64,000 nucleotides of DNA from Ceratobasidium sp. AG-K (GCA_037039685.1 JAWNGF010000002.1:1488001-1552000); one strand, 5' to 3'. Counted from the stretch's first letter, positions 24,327-36,012 are shown. Program-made: numbers and translations. The notes: generated by a model from the letters alone, not told the origin.

Positions 24327-25089
24327 GAAACAGTAGTGAAATTTCTACGTTATTTCGTTACTTCATCCACAAACTGAAATCGGTGTTCTGATATGTGCTG
24401 TGGCACCACCGCCCGGTTACCACTGCAATATTTGGATTTCTTGCACTTGCCGGCCCGGGTGTATAGTCTCCCTCTACCCATCTGATTTTTTGATCTTCTC
24501 GACCGCCCGTCCGTCTCCCCACACTGTGAAATTTGTGGTTGTGATTAATAGGACTTGTAAGTAATGAGTTGAATACAGGAGTGTGTAGCCATCGCCAGCG
24601 ATCCAATTAGCGTGCATCACATCAGTTGAAGTATTTTCTTTATTTCCGATAAACTTCCACCTATAAATCATGCTAGAGTGTTGACGCCACCATATTTTCG
24701 ATATGGAGCATGCACGATTTGAGTGGGGTTTCCCGAAGGAAGCTGACCTGGGCCTGTAAATAGCTAGGAACCCCATATTGATCTTATCATGGGAATGACT
24801 TGGGCACATTCTTTCGTAGTGGGCATCTCCTCGAGTCTCTTCAGGGTAAGGTTCTGATTTGCGCTCCTGAAATGAAGTCACATACAATTGCCGAGTTGGC
24901 GTTCGCTTTCATAACACAATTATAATAATGAATGTCTCACTTGGTGCTGGTTGTCATATGCATCCCCTTGCCACTTGCGAGCCTTGTGATAGATACATAG
25001 AATCGATGTCTAGCTTTCTCACCATGTGTGTGAGATTACCATATAAGGCGATTCTGACTTAGCCGTCGTAGGAGACAGTGTCGGAAAAA
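24327..25089. other. Intergenic, nothing recognised
   Basis: The only open frame of note, minus 24474-24887 (137 codons), has no recognisable domain and a composition unlike the neighbouring genes. Confidence 0.35.
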
Positions 25090-25223
25090 CACTCAGCAAA
25101 AAGTGAAAATGCTCCGGAGCGCGTGATTGCGACGCTCCCATTGCGCTCCAGAGCCTACGCAGCGCTCCCGAGCAAAACCCCGGCTCCGGAGCGCACCGGA
25201 GCATTTTCAATTTTTGCTGAGTG
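25090..25223. mobile_element. 134-bp foldback (MITE-like) element
   Basis: The two ends are inverted repeats: the left arm begins CACTCAGCAAAAAGTGAAAA and the right arm ends in its near-complement (TTTTCAATTTTTGCTGAGTG). Each arm then continues into a palindromic GCTCCGGAGCGC block, and further GCTCC/GGAGC copies fill the centre. The arms match over about 30 bp with few differences. It is non-coding. No clear target-site duplication was seen by eye. A non-autonomous DNA transposon is the likeliest reading; a regulatory hairpin is the alternative. Confidence 0.6.
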
Positions 25224-25430
25224 GCGCCTGCTTACCTCAGGTCAAGTGCCGCATACATCCCATCGACCATCCGAATCGTGGTCACCGGACCGTTGCAGGA
25301 CTTGGACGCCAGGAGATCTCCAAGAGGCGTGACTGTCTTATGGCGGCGCCAAATCGTGAACCTGGGCGACTGTCCGGTGATCAATTGATGAAGGATAGGG
25401 ATGCGGGATAAGCTAGAAAGGGGGGAGGGG

Positions 25431-25506
25431 GAACCAGAACCAGAGAGCCAGAGCCAGAGCCAGAGAGCCAGAACCAAGAGCCACAGCACCAGAGAGCCAG
25501 AGCCAG
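25431..25506. repeat. Hexanucleotide-type tandem repeat (GAGCCA/GAACCA)
   Basis: About twelve imperfect copies of AGAGCC/AGAACC follow each other. Non-coding by position, between the foldback element and the next gene's 3' end. Confidence 0.8.
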
Positions 25507-25550
25507 CAAAACACCCAGAGAGTCATCCAGAGGGGTCCAAGCGGCTAGAA

Positions 25551-25740
25551 GTCTTGAGTCTTGAGGCCTTGCATCTTGTTCTTTGAGTCTTGTATCTTGA
25601 ATCTTGCTTGTTCAGCTCGTGTCCTACAGAAGGGGGCAATGCACGCTCGGGAAAGCGCAGGTCAGTAGCATCACACGCACGCGCAAGCTGAAAGGTCCGA
25701 GTCAAAGTATTAGGTGGCCGAGTCAAAACCGAGTCAAAAA
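25551..25740. repeat. Second cluster of short repeats (TCTTGAG/TCTTGTA and CCGAGTCAAA)
   Basis: About six loose copies of TCTTGAG-type units lie at 25551-25609, and three copies of CGAGTCAAA at about 25697-25740. No gene is seen. Confidence 0.6.
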
Positions 25741-25874
25741 ATAAGTCATCCAGTCAGAAAATGAAGCGACTGGAGACCTGCAACCCCAGCAATCGTCGCA
25801 CACCGACAAAGCTGGCTGGACACGCCCGTTAGGCTCCGCCCTGCACACTTTGCCCCCAACACCACGCCCCCCGC

Positions 25875-26733
25875 TCACTCCTCGTCATCGTCCCACCACC
25901 CCCACTCCTTGCGCACCTCGTCGCTCCCGCACACGCTCACTCCGCTGTCAGATCCCGACTCATATCCACTCACAGCGTTCCCCGGGGCTGCCACAGGTTG
26001 CTCCATGACATCCCCCGCTCCCCCCTCCACGAGCTCTTTCTTCCCCCAGAGCTTCTTCTTCAGTCCTGACTTGATCTTCACCAGCAGCCCCTTGCGGACT
26101 GCTGGCTCTGGTGACCCAGATGCCCTCGGGCCTTGCGAGCCTTCTGACGTTCCAGGGGTTCGATCTTCGATGGTCGCGGTCTTGACGTATGCGATGTCGT
26201 ACTTCTGGGCGGTCACAGCCATGTTGTGCTCGACCACCCAGTCAGGCACGTTGAGCAAGTACCTGACGTTCGTGACATACGTCGCTCGCACAGCGTCGAC
26301 CGCAGACGTGAGATCGCCACCCTGTATATACTCTCAACGCTCAGATCAAATGGAAGAGACACTGTTGGACTTACCGCGGTATCAAGCAGGAAGGTGACAA
26401 GCTTATTGAAAATGCGCATGTACATGTTGGACACGTCCACAGCCATGTTGCCAGTCCACAGCTCGTTCCTGAGATCGACCTCGAGACGCCTAGCGAGGGC
26501 CATGACCAAGTCCGAGTGGGCGACGAGCTCGTCCAGCATGGTGTCGGGGACGAGGTCATGTTCGCCGTAGGTGAAATGGCCATGAACCGACCTGAGCATC
26601 AAGAAGACGACCCGTCGAGCATCGGTGCACGGCTTGGGGAACGAGGTGAGCAGCAGGCTGCTGATCTCCTGGCAGCCCAGGGGGCGGCGACGAGCGGCGA
26701 GGACAGGGGTGAGCATGGTAGATGTGATTGGCA
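25875..26733 (-). CDS. Hypothetical protein with charged C-terminal tail
   Basis: No family recognised. The ATG at 26733 begins MPITSTMLTPVLAARRRPLG. The first exon encodes helical segments (LLLTSFPKPCTDARRVVFLM, TMLDELVAHSDLVMALARRL, NMYMRIFNKLVTFLLDTA). One intron (GTAAGT donor at about 26372, ATATACAG acceptor) leads to GGDLTSAVDAVRATYVTNVR and YLLNVPDWVVEHNMAVTAQK. The tail is low complexity with a basic patch (KIKSGLKKKLWGKKELVEGG) and an acidic end (WGWWDDDEE). It stops at 25875. There is no signal peptide; the hydrophobic helices are not long enough to be sure of membrane insertion. About 265 residues. Confidence 0.65.
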
Positions 26734-26742
26734 TTGTGATAG

Positions 26743-26789
26743 GTGTTTGAGAGTTTGAACGTTTGAGAGTTTGAAAGCTTGAAAGCTGG
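26743..26789. repeat. TTTGAGAG/TTTGAAAG short repeats in a 5' leader
   Basis: Four to five imperfect 8-10 nt units sit just upstream of the ATG at 26733. On the transcribed strand they form a CTTTCAAA/CTCTCAAA pyrimidine-rich leader. Confidence 0.6.
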
Positions 26790-27440
26790 AGAGAACCTCG
26801 ACTCGTAGGGATACGGGTTAAGATTGGGGGATCCAACACGGCGACCCCGAGGTTTATATATCTTCTGTTTGTTGTGAACGGAGGTATATGGTCGTGGGAG
26901 TGCGCCATTCACGGGCCCAACCACGGCTTGGTGAAAGGGGATGTTCATCGAGTACTTTGTTTACCGTCTCTCCATTCCTGTGCGCGAGCATGACAATATG
27001 GGTGTCTGGTAGGAACCAGCTCGATTCCGAGCCATCAGGAGAGAGGGCTAGTGGCTATGATGTGAGCCACGGGAGAGCGAGGGCAAAGATCCCAAAGTTG
27101 CGGAGTTTGAAATCAGTGAGTATAGGTCCGTCTTCTCGGCAAAGTGCGAGACGATCGCTGTTGTCAGTCATGTGCTTGTGACCGTGCGCTGTTCAATGTC
27201 AACGGGACGTGAATCTGGATCCTGCAGTTACATAAGTGCCCAGTGGGCTGCTCGGGGGATATTCGTACTCCCGAGTCAAGACCCTGCCAGTGCATGAGTT
27301 GCACACTAGAGTGGAGTTGTAAGAAATATGCAGTTTAATATCAAGACTAGCAAGTAAACGAATCGATACAAAAGGAGAGACTAGTAGTGATAACATGGTT
27401 TGCTTCATTACTGCAACCGCACCAATCCGAGCTCCCCAGT
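26790..27440. other. Intergenic, nothing recognised
   Basis: Promoter of the gene starting at 26733 and 3' flank of the surface-protein gene. Short frames here (26888-27181) show no domain. Confidence 0.35.
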
Positions 27441-28326
27441 CTACCAGAGGCCCAAGAGGAGGTTCGCTCCCACAAGGACGATACATCCCAGTACGACAGC
27501 TGTTGGAGCGGCTTTGGCGGGCACGGCTGCGTTGGCCTGAGACAATGAGGTACCCGTTGGAGCACCAGTACGAGTCGCAGGCTGAGACGGAGTAACGTAG
27601 GAATACAGGAGCACTACGCTAGAGTCGGCAATCGAAGACGATGGGAATACGTAGCTGGTAGACGAGGGGTCGGAGGTGACCAGGCGGTCCGTAGGCATAG
27701 TCGCTGTCCTTGAAGCCGAAGGGCTAGCGGCAGCAATCGGTACGCTGGGTGCGCTGGGTGCTTCAGCGGCAGTGCATGCAGTTTGGGTTGAGCACGAGTC
27801 GTTGGCATCGCCCGAGGCGACAATGCTCTGTTTGGCGATATCTATCAATAACGGGGAGCAACTCTTATCTAGAATAGATATCACCTCTGGAGCAGTCGCC
27901 TGCATGTTATTGCTATCTGTGATGGACACAATTAGAGGTGTGTCCGCGAGGAATGTGATTGGGATTTCGATGGATGTAGAACCAGGTTCGAGGATAGTGT
28001 GGCTGAAATCTTGATTAGCTTGGGCTGGGATGTAAGCACTTGTTGGAGACCCACGTTTCTTCAGTTGCGTTCTTCCCTGCGCCGCATACGGGCGTGAGAA
28101 AGAGCTTGTATGGGGCCTGGCCACCCTGCCAGACAATTGTAGTGTTTTTGCACTAAGAAACGTGAACTATATAAGCATAACTCAAGAGAGTGGGAATAGG
28201 GGTGCTTACTTGTACTAACTCCCCAGGAGTCGCCAATGCAAACGGTTTTTCGTCCTTGTTTGCGGAGTTCTGAGCAACCACCCCCAAAGCAGCAACCGCA
28301 AACACAGTTAAGACGTGAGGTAGCAT
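27441..28326 (-). CDS. Secreted, Ser/Thr-rich surface protein with C-terminal hydrophobic anchor
   Basis: Likely exported and anchored at the cell surface. The ATG at 28326 begins with a signal peptide (MLPHVLTVFAVAALGVVA). After an intron (acceptor TTTCTTAG) the mature protein continues CKNTTIVWQGGQAPYKLFL, then GKNATEETWVSNNHTILEP across a second intron (GTGCTTAC...AAGCTAATCAAGATTTCAG). The domain ends ADTPLIVSITDSNNMQATA, giving a compact beta-type unit of about 130 residues with several N-x-T sequons. A Ser/Thr/Ala/Pro stalk follows, then the C-terminal segment AAPTAVVLGCIVLVGANLLL ending GLW, as expected of a GPI signal or membrane anchor. This layout matches the fungal Ser-Thr-rich GPI-anchored (Kre9/KNH-like) extracellular group, by memory. 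No enzymatic motif is seen. Confidence 0.7.
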
Positions 28327-28760
28327 ATTGGAGTTGAGACAATAGGAAATGTCAGAGATTGGTCGATAAAAGGAGAGTGTATGCACTAGGCAATCAGTGG
28401 ATGCAAGACAGGAACAACAGGGGGAACAGGGGAGATAACTGTCAACCCTCCTTATCCTCAGTTTTTCTACATTTTTGGCCCCCGCAACCCCGAGCTCGAG
28501 AAGAACCAGACCCGAGCATCGAAATCATAAAGTGGAGCGCGACGTCGAGCTTCTATTGACAGAGAAGATGATGTCATCGAGTTCGTCGTTAAGTGCATTA
28601 ATCTCTTGTGTCGGAACTATGTGCTTCGAAAAGGTTATTTGCTGCGGATCGACGGAGGGCACACCTTTCGAGTATGAATGCGAATGAAAGGATTCATTAT
28701 TATCTACAAAACTAGAAACAATAAACAGCAGTCAAACTCGATACCACCGCTCCCTCCCAT
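28327..28760. other. Intergenic between surface-protein gene and citrate synthase
   Basis: A 434-bp gap. The small plus-strand frames at 28359-28687 have no domain. It presumably holds the promoter of the surface protein and the 3' end of citrate synthase. Confidence 0.4.
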
Positions 28761-31168
28761 CTATAACTTGGCCTTGCCCTTGTAGGTAGCCAATGCAGTC
28801 CGCTTCGTTTGCCTAGAAGTTTAAAAAGAACTCAACCCAAATTTTTGCACCACCCCAAAACGTAAAACGTACCCAGTGTAATGCACGCTAGCGCTAGGCA
28901 CTTTCTTCGGATCCGTCTCATCCTCTGCGGGCCGTTGGTCCATGGGTATAAAATCGCGGGCGCCGGCCCCGACATATACCTATTTCGTATGAACGAGATT
29001 AGAAGGCATGCATTGGGTTTGGAAGAGTTGGATATATGCTCACCTGACGAGGACGCCAGATTTTTACACCCCCTGGTTGCAACATCATTTGACGCCAGTG
29101 TGCAAGCCACCCCACAACACGTGGCACGGCGAACAGAACCGGGAAAAAGTCGAGCGGGAAGCCCATAGCACGGTAGATTAGTCCTGACCTGTCATACCGC
29201 CGATGAGCACGCATAGTTTGGGGAAGCAGTGACTGAAACACACCAGAAATCGACGTTAGGTGCCAGTTTGCGTTTCACAAAGTATTCGTCTTTCATTGCA
29301 AGGTCGTGTAGGCGCATGGCGGTTTCGAGAAGCGGGTCTTGACCAGTGCTATGTGACATCAGATTAAGAGGGCTTTGAGTGGCCAAATCGAGTACACTTA
29401 CACCTTGAACACTTCTTCTGCTGTTTTGCGAATGATAAACGATCGAGGATCGGACTATTGACTTATATTCAGACAACTATCTTGCCGTTTCATATCCCAA
29501 CTGACTCACAGTTTTATACACCCTACAATAATGCGTTAGCCACATACTTGGCAATCATCAAGTCGCTACACCGCACTCACCGATGCCCGAATCCAGAAAG
29601 CACCTTTTCCCGCTTCTTGACCGACTCCAAAAAGGCTGGTACGTTATCGGGTGACCCGATCGAGATGAGCATGCGAATAACGGCCTCGTTTGCACCACCT
29701 GCGAATGTCGTATAATTCAGCTACTGCGTATCAGTACCTACATTGCTATATGCTTACCATGTAAGGGTCCATACAAAGATGCGCATCCCGCCCTTTAAAC
29801 TCTATCAATATCATTCCACTTCAAGTATTAGAGAGGCCCTTACGAAATTGCAGAGTACGGATCCACAAGCGAGCTTCCAGTCTGAAGCACCGTCGTCGCA
29901 GATGCGTTCAGCTCGTGGTCCGCATGCAGAATGAACAAGATATCGAGTGCTCGTTCGAGGACGGGTGAAGGTGTATAGTTTTCCTCGCCCAGACGATCCA
30001 TTTGGTACAAAAACCTGCCGAAATACCAGTTTTGGGCCGCATCGAGAAGGGAAAGAGAATATAATACTTACGAGCCAGTGTACGACAATCCCACTGGTGG
30101 AACGACAAATTCTCGGCCTTGGCGGACCCGGTAGGCCATTCTGCAACTAGCATTAGACACAGAATGAGCTGGGAGATAGAATGTGCTCACGCGGCCAAGG
30201 TCGTTGCTTTACCAATGAGCCTATATATTTGCTTGTCCATCATTGCGAGCGAGGCTTGGTCGCCCTTGGTGAACAAGTTTTGACCTATTGTGTAGATATA
30301 AGCTATGCGTTACTCAGAAACATCGCCGCAGGTTGAACTTGCCTTGCAGGGAGGGGTTCGCCTCAGCATAATAGCTTCCCAGTGCAGCAAATGCAGACGT
30401 CAAGATGGACATGGGGTGGGCATCGTATCGGAACGCATGGAAAAGTTTGGCCACATCAGCGTGGGCGATACTATGATGCATGACCTCAGACTCAAAGGCC
30501 GCGTAGCGGGGCCTTGAGGGTAGGCTACCATAGATTAGCAAGTAAGCGACCTCGAGGAACGAGGAGTTCTCGGCAAGTTGTTCAATCGGGTAACCCCTAT
30601 ACAAGAAAACTAGTTAGGATGGATTCAAGGCTCCGTAACGAATCTTGTCGCACCTGTAACGAAGAACTGGATATTACGTTAATTCCGAACATAGATACAC
30701 GCGTTAGCCGACACTCACTCCCATTGTCCCCGTCAATATAAGTGATTTCGCTCTGTATAACCGTCGTGTTCAGGAAACCCTTGTCTGATACTCGCAGCCC
30801 ACGCTCAGTCTCGTTTTCCGGGCGTTCGCCTGGACGTTTGGGGGCCTTGATGGCTCTGTTACAACGTCATGAGGCGCGATTGCAGAGGACCAATACGTAG
30901 GAACCTACTTGAACGCAGTGGCGGGAATGGTGTTATCGGTTATAGGAATGTTGTAAGTCTTTCCAGTGCGCTCATCGCGTACAGTCAAGCTTTCGCTAGG
31001 TGGGTTGGCGGATGACAGTGCTGGGTTACCCATGACGTCTGCGGGGTCAATGAACGGAGGTAGTGGAGTAGTGGGCGGGGCTGATCGGTGGGGAGAGCAA
31101 GTCGACCAGTGGCCAGGTGCGCTTTTTCTAGTCGCACAGTTCCGGCCGTGTGTAGATTTATTCTGCAT
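28761..31168 (-). CDS. Citrate synthase with C-terminal AKL (peroxisomal-type)
   Basis: Condenses acetyl-CoA and oxaloacetate to citrate. Encoded in about nine exons: [58 protein letters not shown], then [39 protein letters not shown] (catalytic His), [17 protein letters not shown] (second catalytic His), [17 protein letters not shown], and [18 protein letters not shown] across an intron (catalytic Asp). The last exon reads [14 protein letters not shown], stop at 28761-28763. AKL fits the PTS1 consensus, so a peroxisomal (glyoxylate cycle, Cit2-like) form is likely. A 2-methylcitrate synthase is possible but not indicated. The ATG at 31168 gives a long basic leader that could be partly artefactual; a later ATG ([16 protein letters not shown], near 31034) is a reasonable alternative start. 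Confidence 0.88.
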
Positions 31169-31302
31169 GCTGCTCCCGGTCCGGACGTCATATCATCGTC
31201 CCGGGCGGTAAGTGCCGCACCCCTGGCACGTGAAAGTCAAGGTTTGACGGCCCGATCACGGGAAGCGCCCCAGCCACCCAATCTCACCCGACACATTCCG
31301 CT
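31169..31302. promoter_or_regulatory. 134-bp divergent promoter between citrate synthase and b5-acyl-CoA dehydrogenase
   Basis: Start codons point away from each other across only 134 bp, so both genes must share regulatory DNA. It contains GGCACGTGAA (CACGTG at 31227-31232) and a GGACGTCA half-palindrome near 31188. The gap would be longer if citrate synthase uses the inner ATG. No TATA box is obvious. Confidence 0.55.
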
Positions 31303-33684
31303 ATGAGCACTGACAATTCAAGGGCGATTACAGCCGAAGAGGTGGCCAAGGTGAACTCGAGGCTTGTCATCTGAATCCGGGCGCCCCCGCCCCTACTTGA
31401 TCCTACCCCGGTTGAGCTCATCATGTGGTTTTCTCACGCAAGTACTCAAGTACTAACAATCTCTCGTCCGTCTTAGCATAACTCTCCAGGCGACTTGGTA
31501 AGCTATCGATCAAAGTTGGTTGAGAGGTAAATTCAAGTCAATCAGTGGGTCGTCATCGAATCAGACGTGTATGATTTGTCGCGATTCGCGAACCTACATC
31601 CTGGTGGCAAAGCTGTTCTGTTTAACTCAATAGTCGGTGAGCCAGAATGCAATGCTTGTACCACACGTCTACTCACACTCTTGTATCTTAGCTGGGCAAG
31701 ACGCCACAGAAGCCTTCTTCTCTGTTCATCGTTCCGATGTCCTCGAGAAGCCTCAATATGCACGACTGCGAATAGGCACGCTCGCCGGGAAAACTCGGAA
31801 AGCGGATATCAAGGCCGATAGACTGAGCGCGGTGCCGTATGCGGAGCCGACATGGCTGGTGCCTGAGTTCAAGAGTCCCTATTATAGAGAGGTATGTGTC
31901 CCATCTCTCATGAATTTTGTGCAATGCTAGGATTAAATAGCCGTAGACCCATAGAGAACTACAGCGCCGCATGCGAGTTTTGGTAGACGACTTGTTGCAT
32001 CCTGATGGTCAACTCAAAGAGGCGGACGGAAAACATCCAAGCCCAGAGGTGTTTGCCGAGATGACGTGCGTCGCATACACTCGTTGACTGGCAAGCAGCT
32101 CATAAAGCCAATTTAGTCGCCTAAACATCCACGCAATGCGACTCGGCCCTGGGAAGCATCTCAAAGGTCTTACACTCATGGATGGGGCTGTGAAACCAGA
32201 AGAAGTGGGTTGCATGCGGTTATTAGTTTCTCTTCAGTTGCTAAATTTATATAACCTCCAACCGTCTAGTTTGATTACTTTCACGAGGTACGTCGACTTT
32301 CACGCAACAACTCCCCCCTCTATCTAACCTGCATTAAATCAGCTGGTTCTCACGCAAGAAATCACTCGAGTTGGTACACGCGGCTACGGCGATGCCTTAC
32401 TATCAGGGCTAGTTATAGGTCTTCCTCCAGTGCTGAATTTTGGGTCAGAGGGGATCAAGAAACGCGTTGTACCTGAGATTCTGGCGGCAAAGAAGTTCAT
32501 ATGTTTGGCAGTTAGCGAACCATTTGCTGGAAGCGATGTTTCAGGGCTTAGGACAACAGCTGTGAAAAGCGACGATGGGAAGGAATGGATCATCAACGGG
32601 ACCAAAAAGCAAGTAGCATATCATTACTCGGCGTATATGCCCTCATGCTTTAACACAGGTGGATTACAAATGCTACTTTTGCGGACTACTTCGTCGTTGG
32701 TACTCGAACGGATGTATGCACTCCTATACCCCCTCAATTTCTGACCTAACACTGAGCGTAGGGTGGCTTCACCGTGATACTCGTGCCGCGCACAGATGGC
32801 GTCGAAACTAAACCGATCAAGACATCGTACTCCGCCTCAGCAGGAACGGGTTATATCACATTCGATAATGTACGGGTGCCGGTTGAGTACACCCTTGGCG
32901 AAGAGGACGGCGGGCTCTACGTCTTGCTGAGTAACTTCAACCACGAGCGATGGGTGCTGTGCTGCATTAGTGCAAGAGCGCAGAGACTGGTTGTCGAAGA
33001 GTGCTTAAAGTGTGTTCCTTTCCCTTATGTTAGCTTGGCCCGGACTGATTGGTGGACCAGATGGGCATATCAGCGAAAGGCGTTTGGAAAGCCACTTGTT
33101 GAGCAGGCTGTGGTTAGGCACAAGTGGGTTTTGCAAATTTATCAACGAGTCGCTCCCGGTCCCAATGACTTACAATAGACTGGCAACTATGATCGCACGA
33201 TGTGAAAGCGTGCAAAATTGGCTTGAGAGCGTTACCCATCAAATGTGCTGCATGTCCTATCAGGTACAGGCAGATAAACTTGCAGGGTAAGCCTTCTACT
33301 TTCCAGCAAACATGCCTTGATTTGACTCGTCTCGATCGCATTTTAGACAAATGGGTTTCCTCAAAATGCATTGCACCCAAACGGCCCAGAAGACTGCCGC
33401 AGATGCGGTACGGCTGTTCGGTGGACGGGGGATAACTCAAACCGGAATGGGCAGGTTTATTGAACACGTAGGTCCAATTCGAGCCCCATAGCTCACTAAC
33501 TTATATACATGCTATTACAAGGCGTATCGAACAATAGCTTTTGATAGCCTTCTTGGAGGAGGTATGTTTGGGTTTGACTCGTCGCGACCCTCATTGACTC
33601 TGTCTCCCTAAAGCCGAGGACGTATTAGGTGACCTTGGGGTCCGACAAGCCATGCGTAACATGCCAGAGGACGCAAGGCTTTGA
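31303..33684 (+). CDS. Acyl-CoA dehydrogenase fused to an N-terminal cytochrome b5 domain
   Basis: Flavoprotein predicted to oxidise an acyl-CoA (first step of beta-oxidation), with a heme-binding b5 domain in front. The ATG at 31303 begins MSTDNSRAITAEEVAK. The next exons give WVVIESDVYDLSRFANLHPG, with HPGG as the heme ligand motif. The dehydrogenase domain follows: IHAMRLGPGKHLKGLTLMDG, EEFDYFHELVLTQEITRVG, then GYGDALLSGLVIGLPPVLNF, LAVSEPFAGSDVSGLRTTA (the acyl-CoA/FAD-binding SEP.AGSD block), GGFTVILVPRTDGVETKPIK, TGYITFDNVRVPVEYTLGEE and YQRKAFGKPLVEQ. It ends ALDVLGDLGV-type sequence (EDVLGDLGVRQAMRNMPEDARL) at 33684. About ten short introns. Length about 510 residues, normal for this fungal fusion. 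Opposes citrate synthase head to head. Confidence 0.85.
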
Positions 33685-33728
33685 TATGCACTTGATTTCA
33701 TATTGCCACATTCGCAACAGTTCAATAT

Positions 33729-36012
33729 CTACAGATGCGCATGATCGCGCAATACTTTGTTGAGCCCCTCGCGCTGAGTACAGTTTTCAAATTTGAAGCT
33801 TGCAGCGAGCAAGTCCAGCTCCTCGTACGAAAGATCTTTGAAGTAAGATGCGTATTCTGGCGTAAGCTCTTCAGAAAGGAGGATGTTACGAAGCAGCCGA
33901 CCGACTACAAGCCAGTGATATCAGTGAAGTGCCCTCTTATGGATGGTGAGTACGACTAGCCGTGTTTTTTCGGTCCCCACATCGGAGGATACCTGTGGCC
34001 AATATGTTCCGCCTCCTTTGAGATCCAATTCTCAATCGGGTCGAATACAGATTGAACGGCCGAGGTGTCTGCGCCCCACGAGTCGGCTGCTAAGCGTTTT
34101 TTCTTGGCCAGGAACGGAGCGAGCCGCTTGATATAAGGGCTGTCCGAAGCTGCGTGCACCATTCCTTGGAACCCAATGTCCTTTATGTTAGAGGAATTTC
34201 AGTCGAGCTCGTTCAAGGACCGGGGTGAGTTTACCTTGTAGAGCCAGATCGACCACGAGATTTGATACGTATCGTAGAGTGCGAGTTGGTCCTTGAGAAC
34301 GTGGTACCGTCTCTCGTTGATCTTCTCCCATTCGGGGCCGTCATCAGGAGACGCATATACGGGGCCGCTGTTCAAACGAGAGTAAGCAAACCGCGTGAGG
34401 AGTGCCCTCAGAATCCCCTTTGTGAAGCCCTCACAATTCACCGTTCCAAATATGACCACCAATCTTCTCGTGGTAAGTAATCTTGCGCTTGAACGAACTT
34501 TCGAGTTTGGATTTTTGCTCTGGTGTACCCTGTGTGACTGGGTGTTAGGGTCCCCCGCGCACGGAGGTTGGATCCCAGCTCATACCTCGTATGGCTCGCT
34601 GATTTGGGGGAATCCATAGGTTGAATAGTCGTGAACCTTTTAAAGTTTGAATTGGCTCGGATTCTTGTGATTTAATGAACTTATTATGAGCATACCGCAT
34701 ATACTGAGCCTGGGAGGGGTTCACCGAAACTTCGCGGCTGTCAATATCAGGGACGAATTACGCCCTAGGAACGGACTTACTGAGAGAGGTCTGCCTATAG
34801 GTTCGGTTCTTGAGCTAGTAGCACCAAAATTTCTAGTAGAAAACTCACAGCAAACGTGTTTCCGTCCCAGAAGAGCTATTTTGATCATAAGCCTGGGGTA
34901 TAACCATCAACAAACAACTCAACCAACTCACGATATGGTCAGGATCAATGGCGTGAATCGCTTTTTCTACGCGAGCGTACCAGTCCAACACGCGAGTGTG
35001 CTCCTCGTCTGTTGGCTCGTTCAAAGGATTGTACCCAGCAACCTACCGAACCAATCGTATCGTGCTTGTATTAGGTCATAGATAATTACTAACCCAAGTG
35101 TATTGCCTTTGTAGCGTCTAGCTAACTCTTCCCAGAGTGCTATTGCTCGGTTTTGGAATTCAATATGCTCCCAGAACAGAGCGCGGTGGATACCGGTATC
35201 TGGCGAGCAGATCAAACAACGTGACGATGTATGCATCACTAGGGGGTTAGCAAGGACTTACCACAATGCCAGTCGACGTTTTGTCCTAGTTAAACAACTG
35301 CTTAGAAGTATAACTCAAGTGAAAATAGACGCGATTACCTCCCGGAGCTGCGTGGAGATCAAGGATTGTGTAGATGCCGTGGTTTGCACACTATGTTTGA
35401 GTGGAATTTAGAGTTGAGTTGGCCCATACGGATTCGAAGAACTCAACGATGTTGATTATGCGATCCAGCCACTGGAACCCCCGGTCGTGATATACTCCGG
35501 GGTTGAGATCGTCTTCGAAGTGACGGTAGTTGAATGGTATCCTAGAGTCGAATGATTAATGTAGGCACACACTTAGCAAGTGGGCTTGCTTGCCGAATGC
35601 AATTCAGTCCTAGTGAGGCAAAGAACTCTGCGTCCTTCTCGGTGAAAAAGTATTCGAGGAACTTGTCGAAGAAAAAATCATATTTGTCCTGTCCAAGAAC
35701 CTTTTTAACCGCCTTTCGCATATCGGTCTCATGCCCCGGGTAACCAGTGATCTGTAGATTTGTCAGTCTCTCAGTAACTCAGAAAACTTCGAGCCACTAC
35801 TACATACAACTGCGTGGGGGACTGTCAATAAATTACCTTAGCTGGCCAATGCTACACTCACAGTTCTCCATATTGAGATGGCCTCCAAGCCCCGCACCAC
35901 GGAGCAACACAGGTTTTCCATTGCTACTAACGATCTTGGACCCATCGAGCTTCAGCACGCCCGATGGAGATGGCGCTGGCGCAGTTGGGACCTTGATCGG
36001 CTCACGAGGCAT
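33729..36012 (-). CDS. GH5-family glycosidase, tandem copy B
   Basis: Retaining glycoside hydrolase of family 5, probably a beta-glucan or related glucanase. The exact substrate cannot be read from sequence. The ATG at 36012 begins MPREPIKVPTAPAPSPSGV, with no signal peptide, suggesting an intracellular or unconventionally exported enzyme. It then reads KPVLLRGAGLGGHLNMEN, HRALFWEHIEFQNRAIALW, VAGYNPLNEPTDEEHTRVL (acid/base Glu in NEP), KVHDYSTYGFPQ and, across an intron, IWNGEFGPVYASPDDGP with the nucleophile Glu in NGEFGP. It ends LNKVLRDHAHL at 33729. About ten short introns lie at the same places as in copy A. Identity to copy A is high but clearly diverged by eye, so the duplication is not recent. 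Both catalytic Glu are kept, so it is probably active. Confidence 0.82.

Noticed and set aside
24474..24887. 137-codon minus-strand frame
   Set aside because: No recognisable domain, no splice links and unusual composition; treated as intergenic.
25090..25223. CRISPR-like or tRNA-like structure for the foldback element
   Set aside because: No repeat-spacer array, and no cloverleaf with a T-loop GGTTCGA motif; terminal inverted repeats explain it better.
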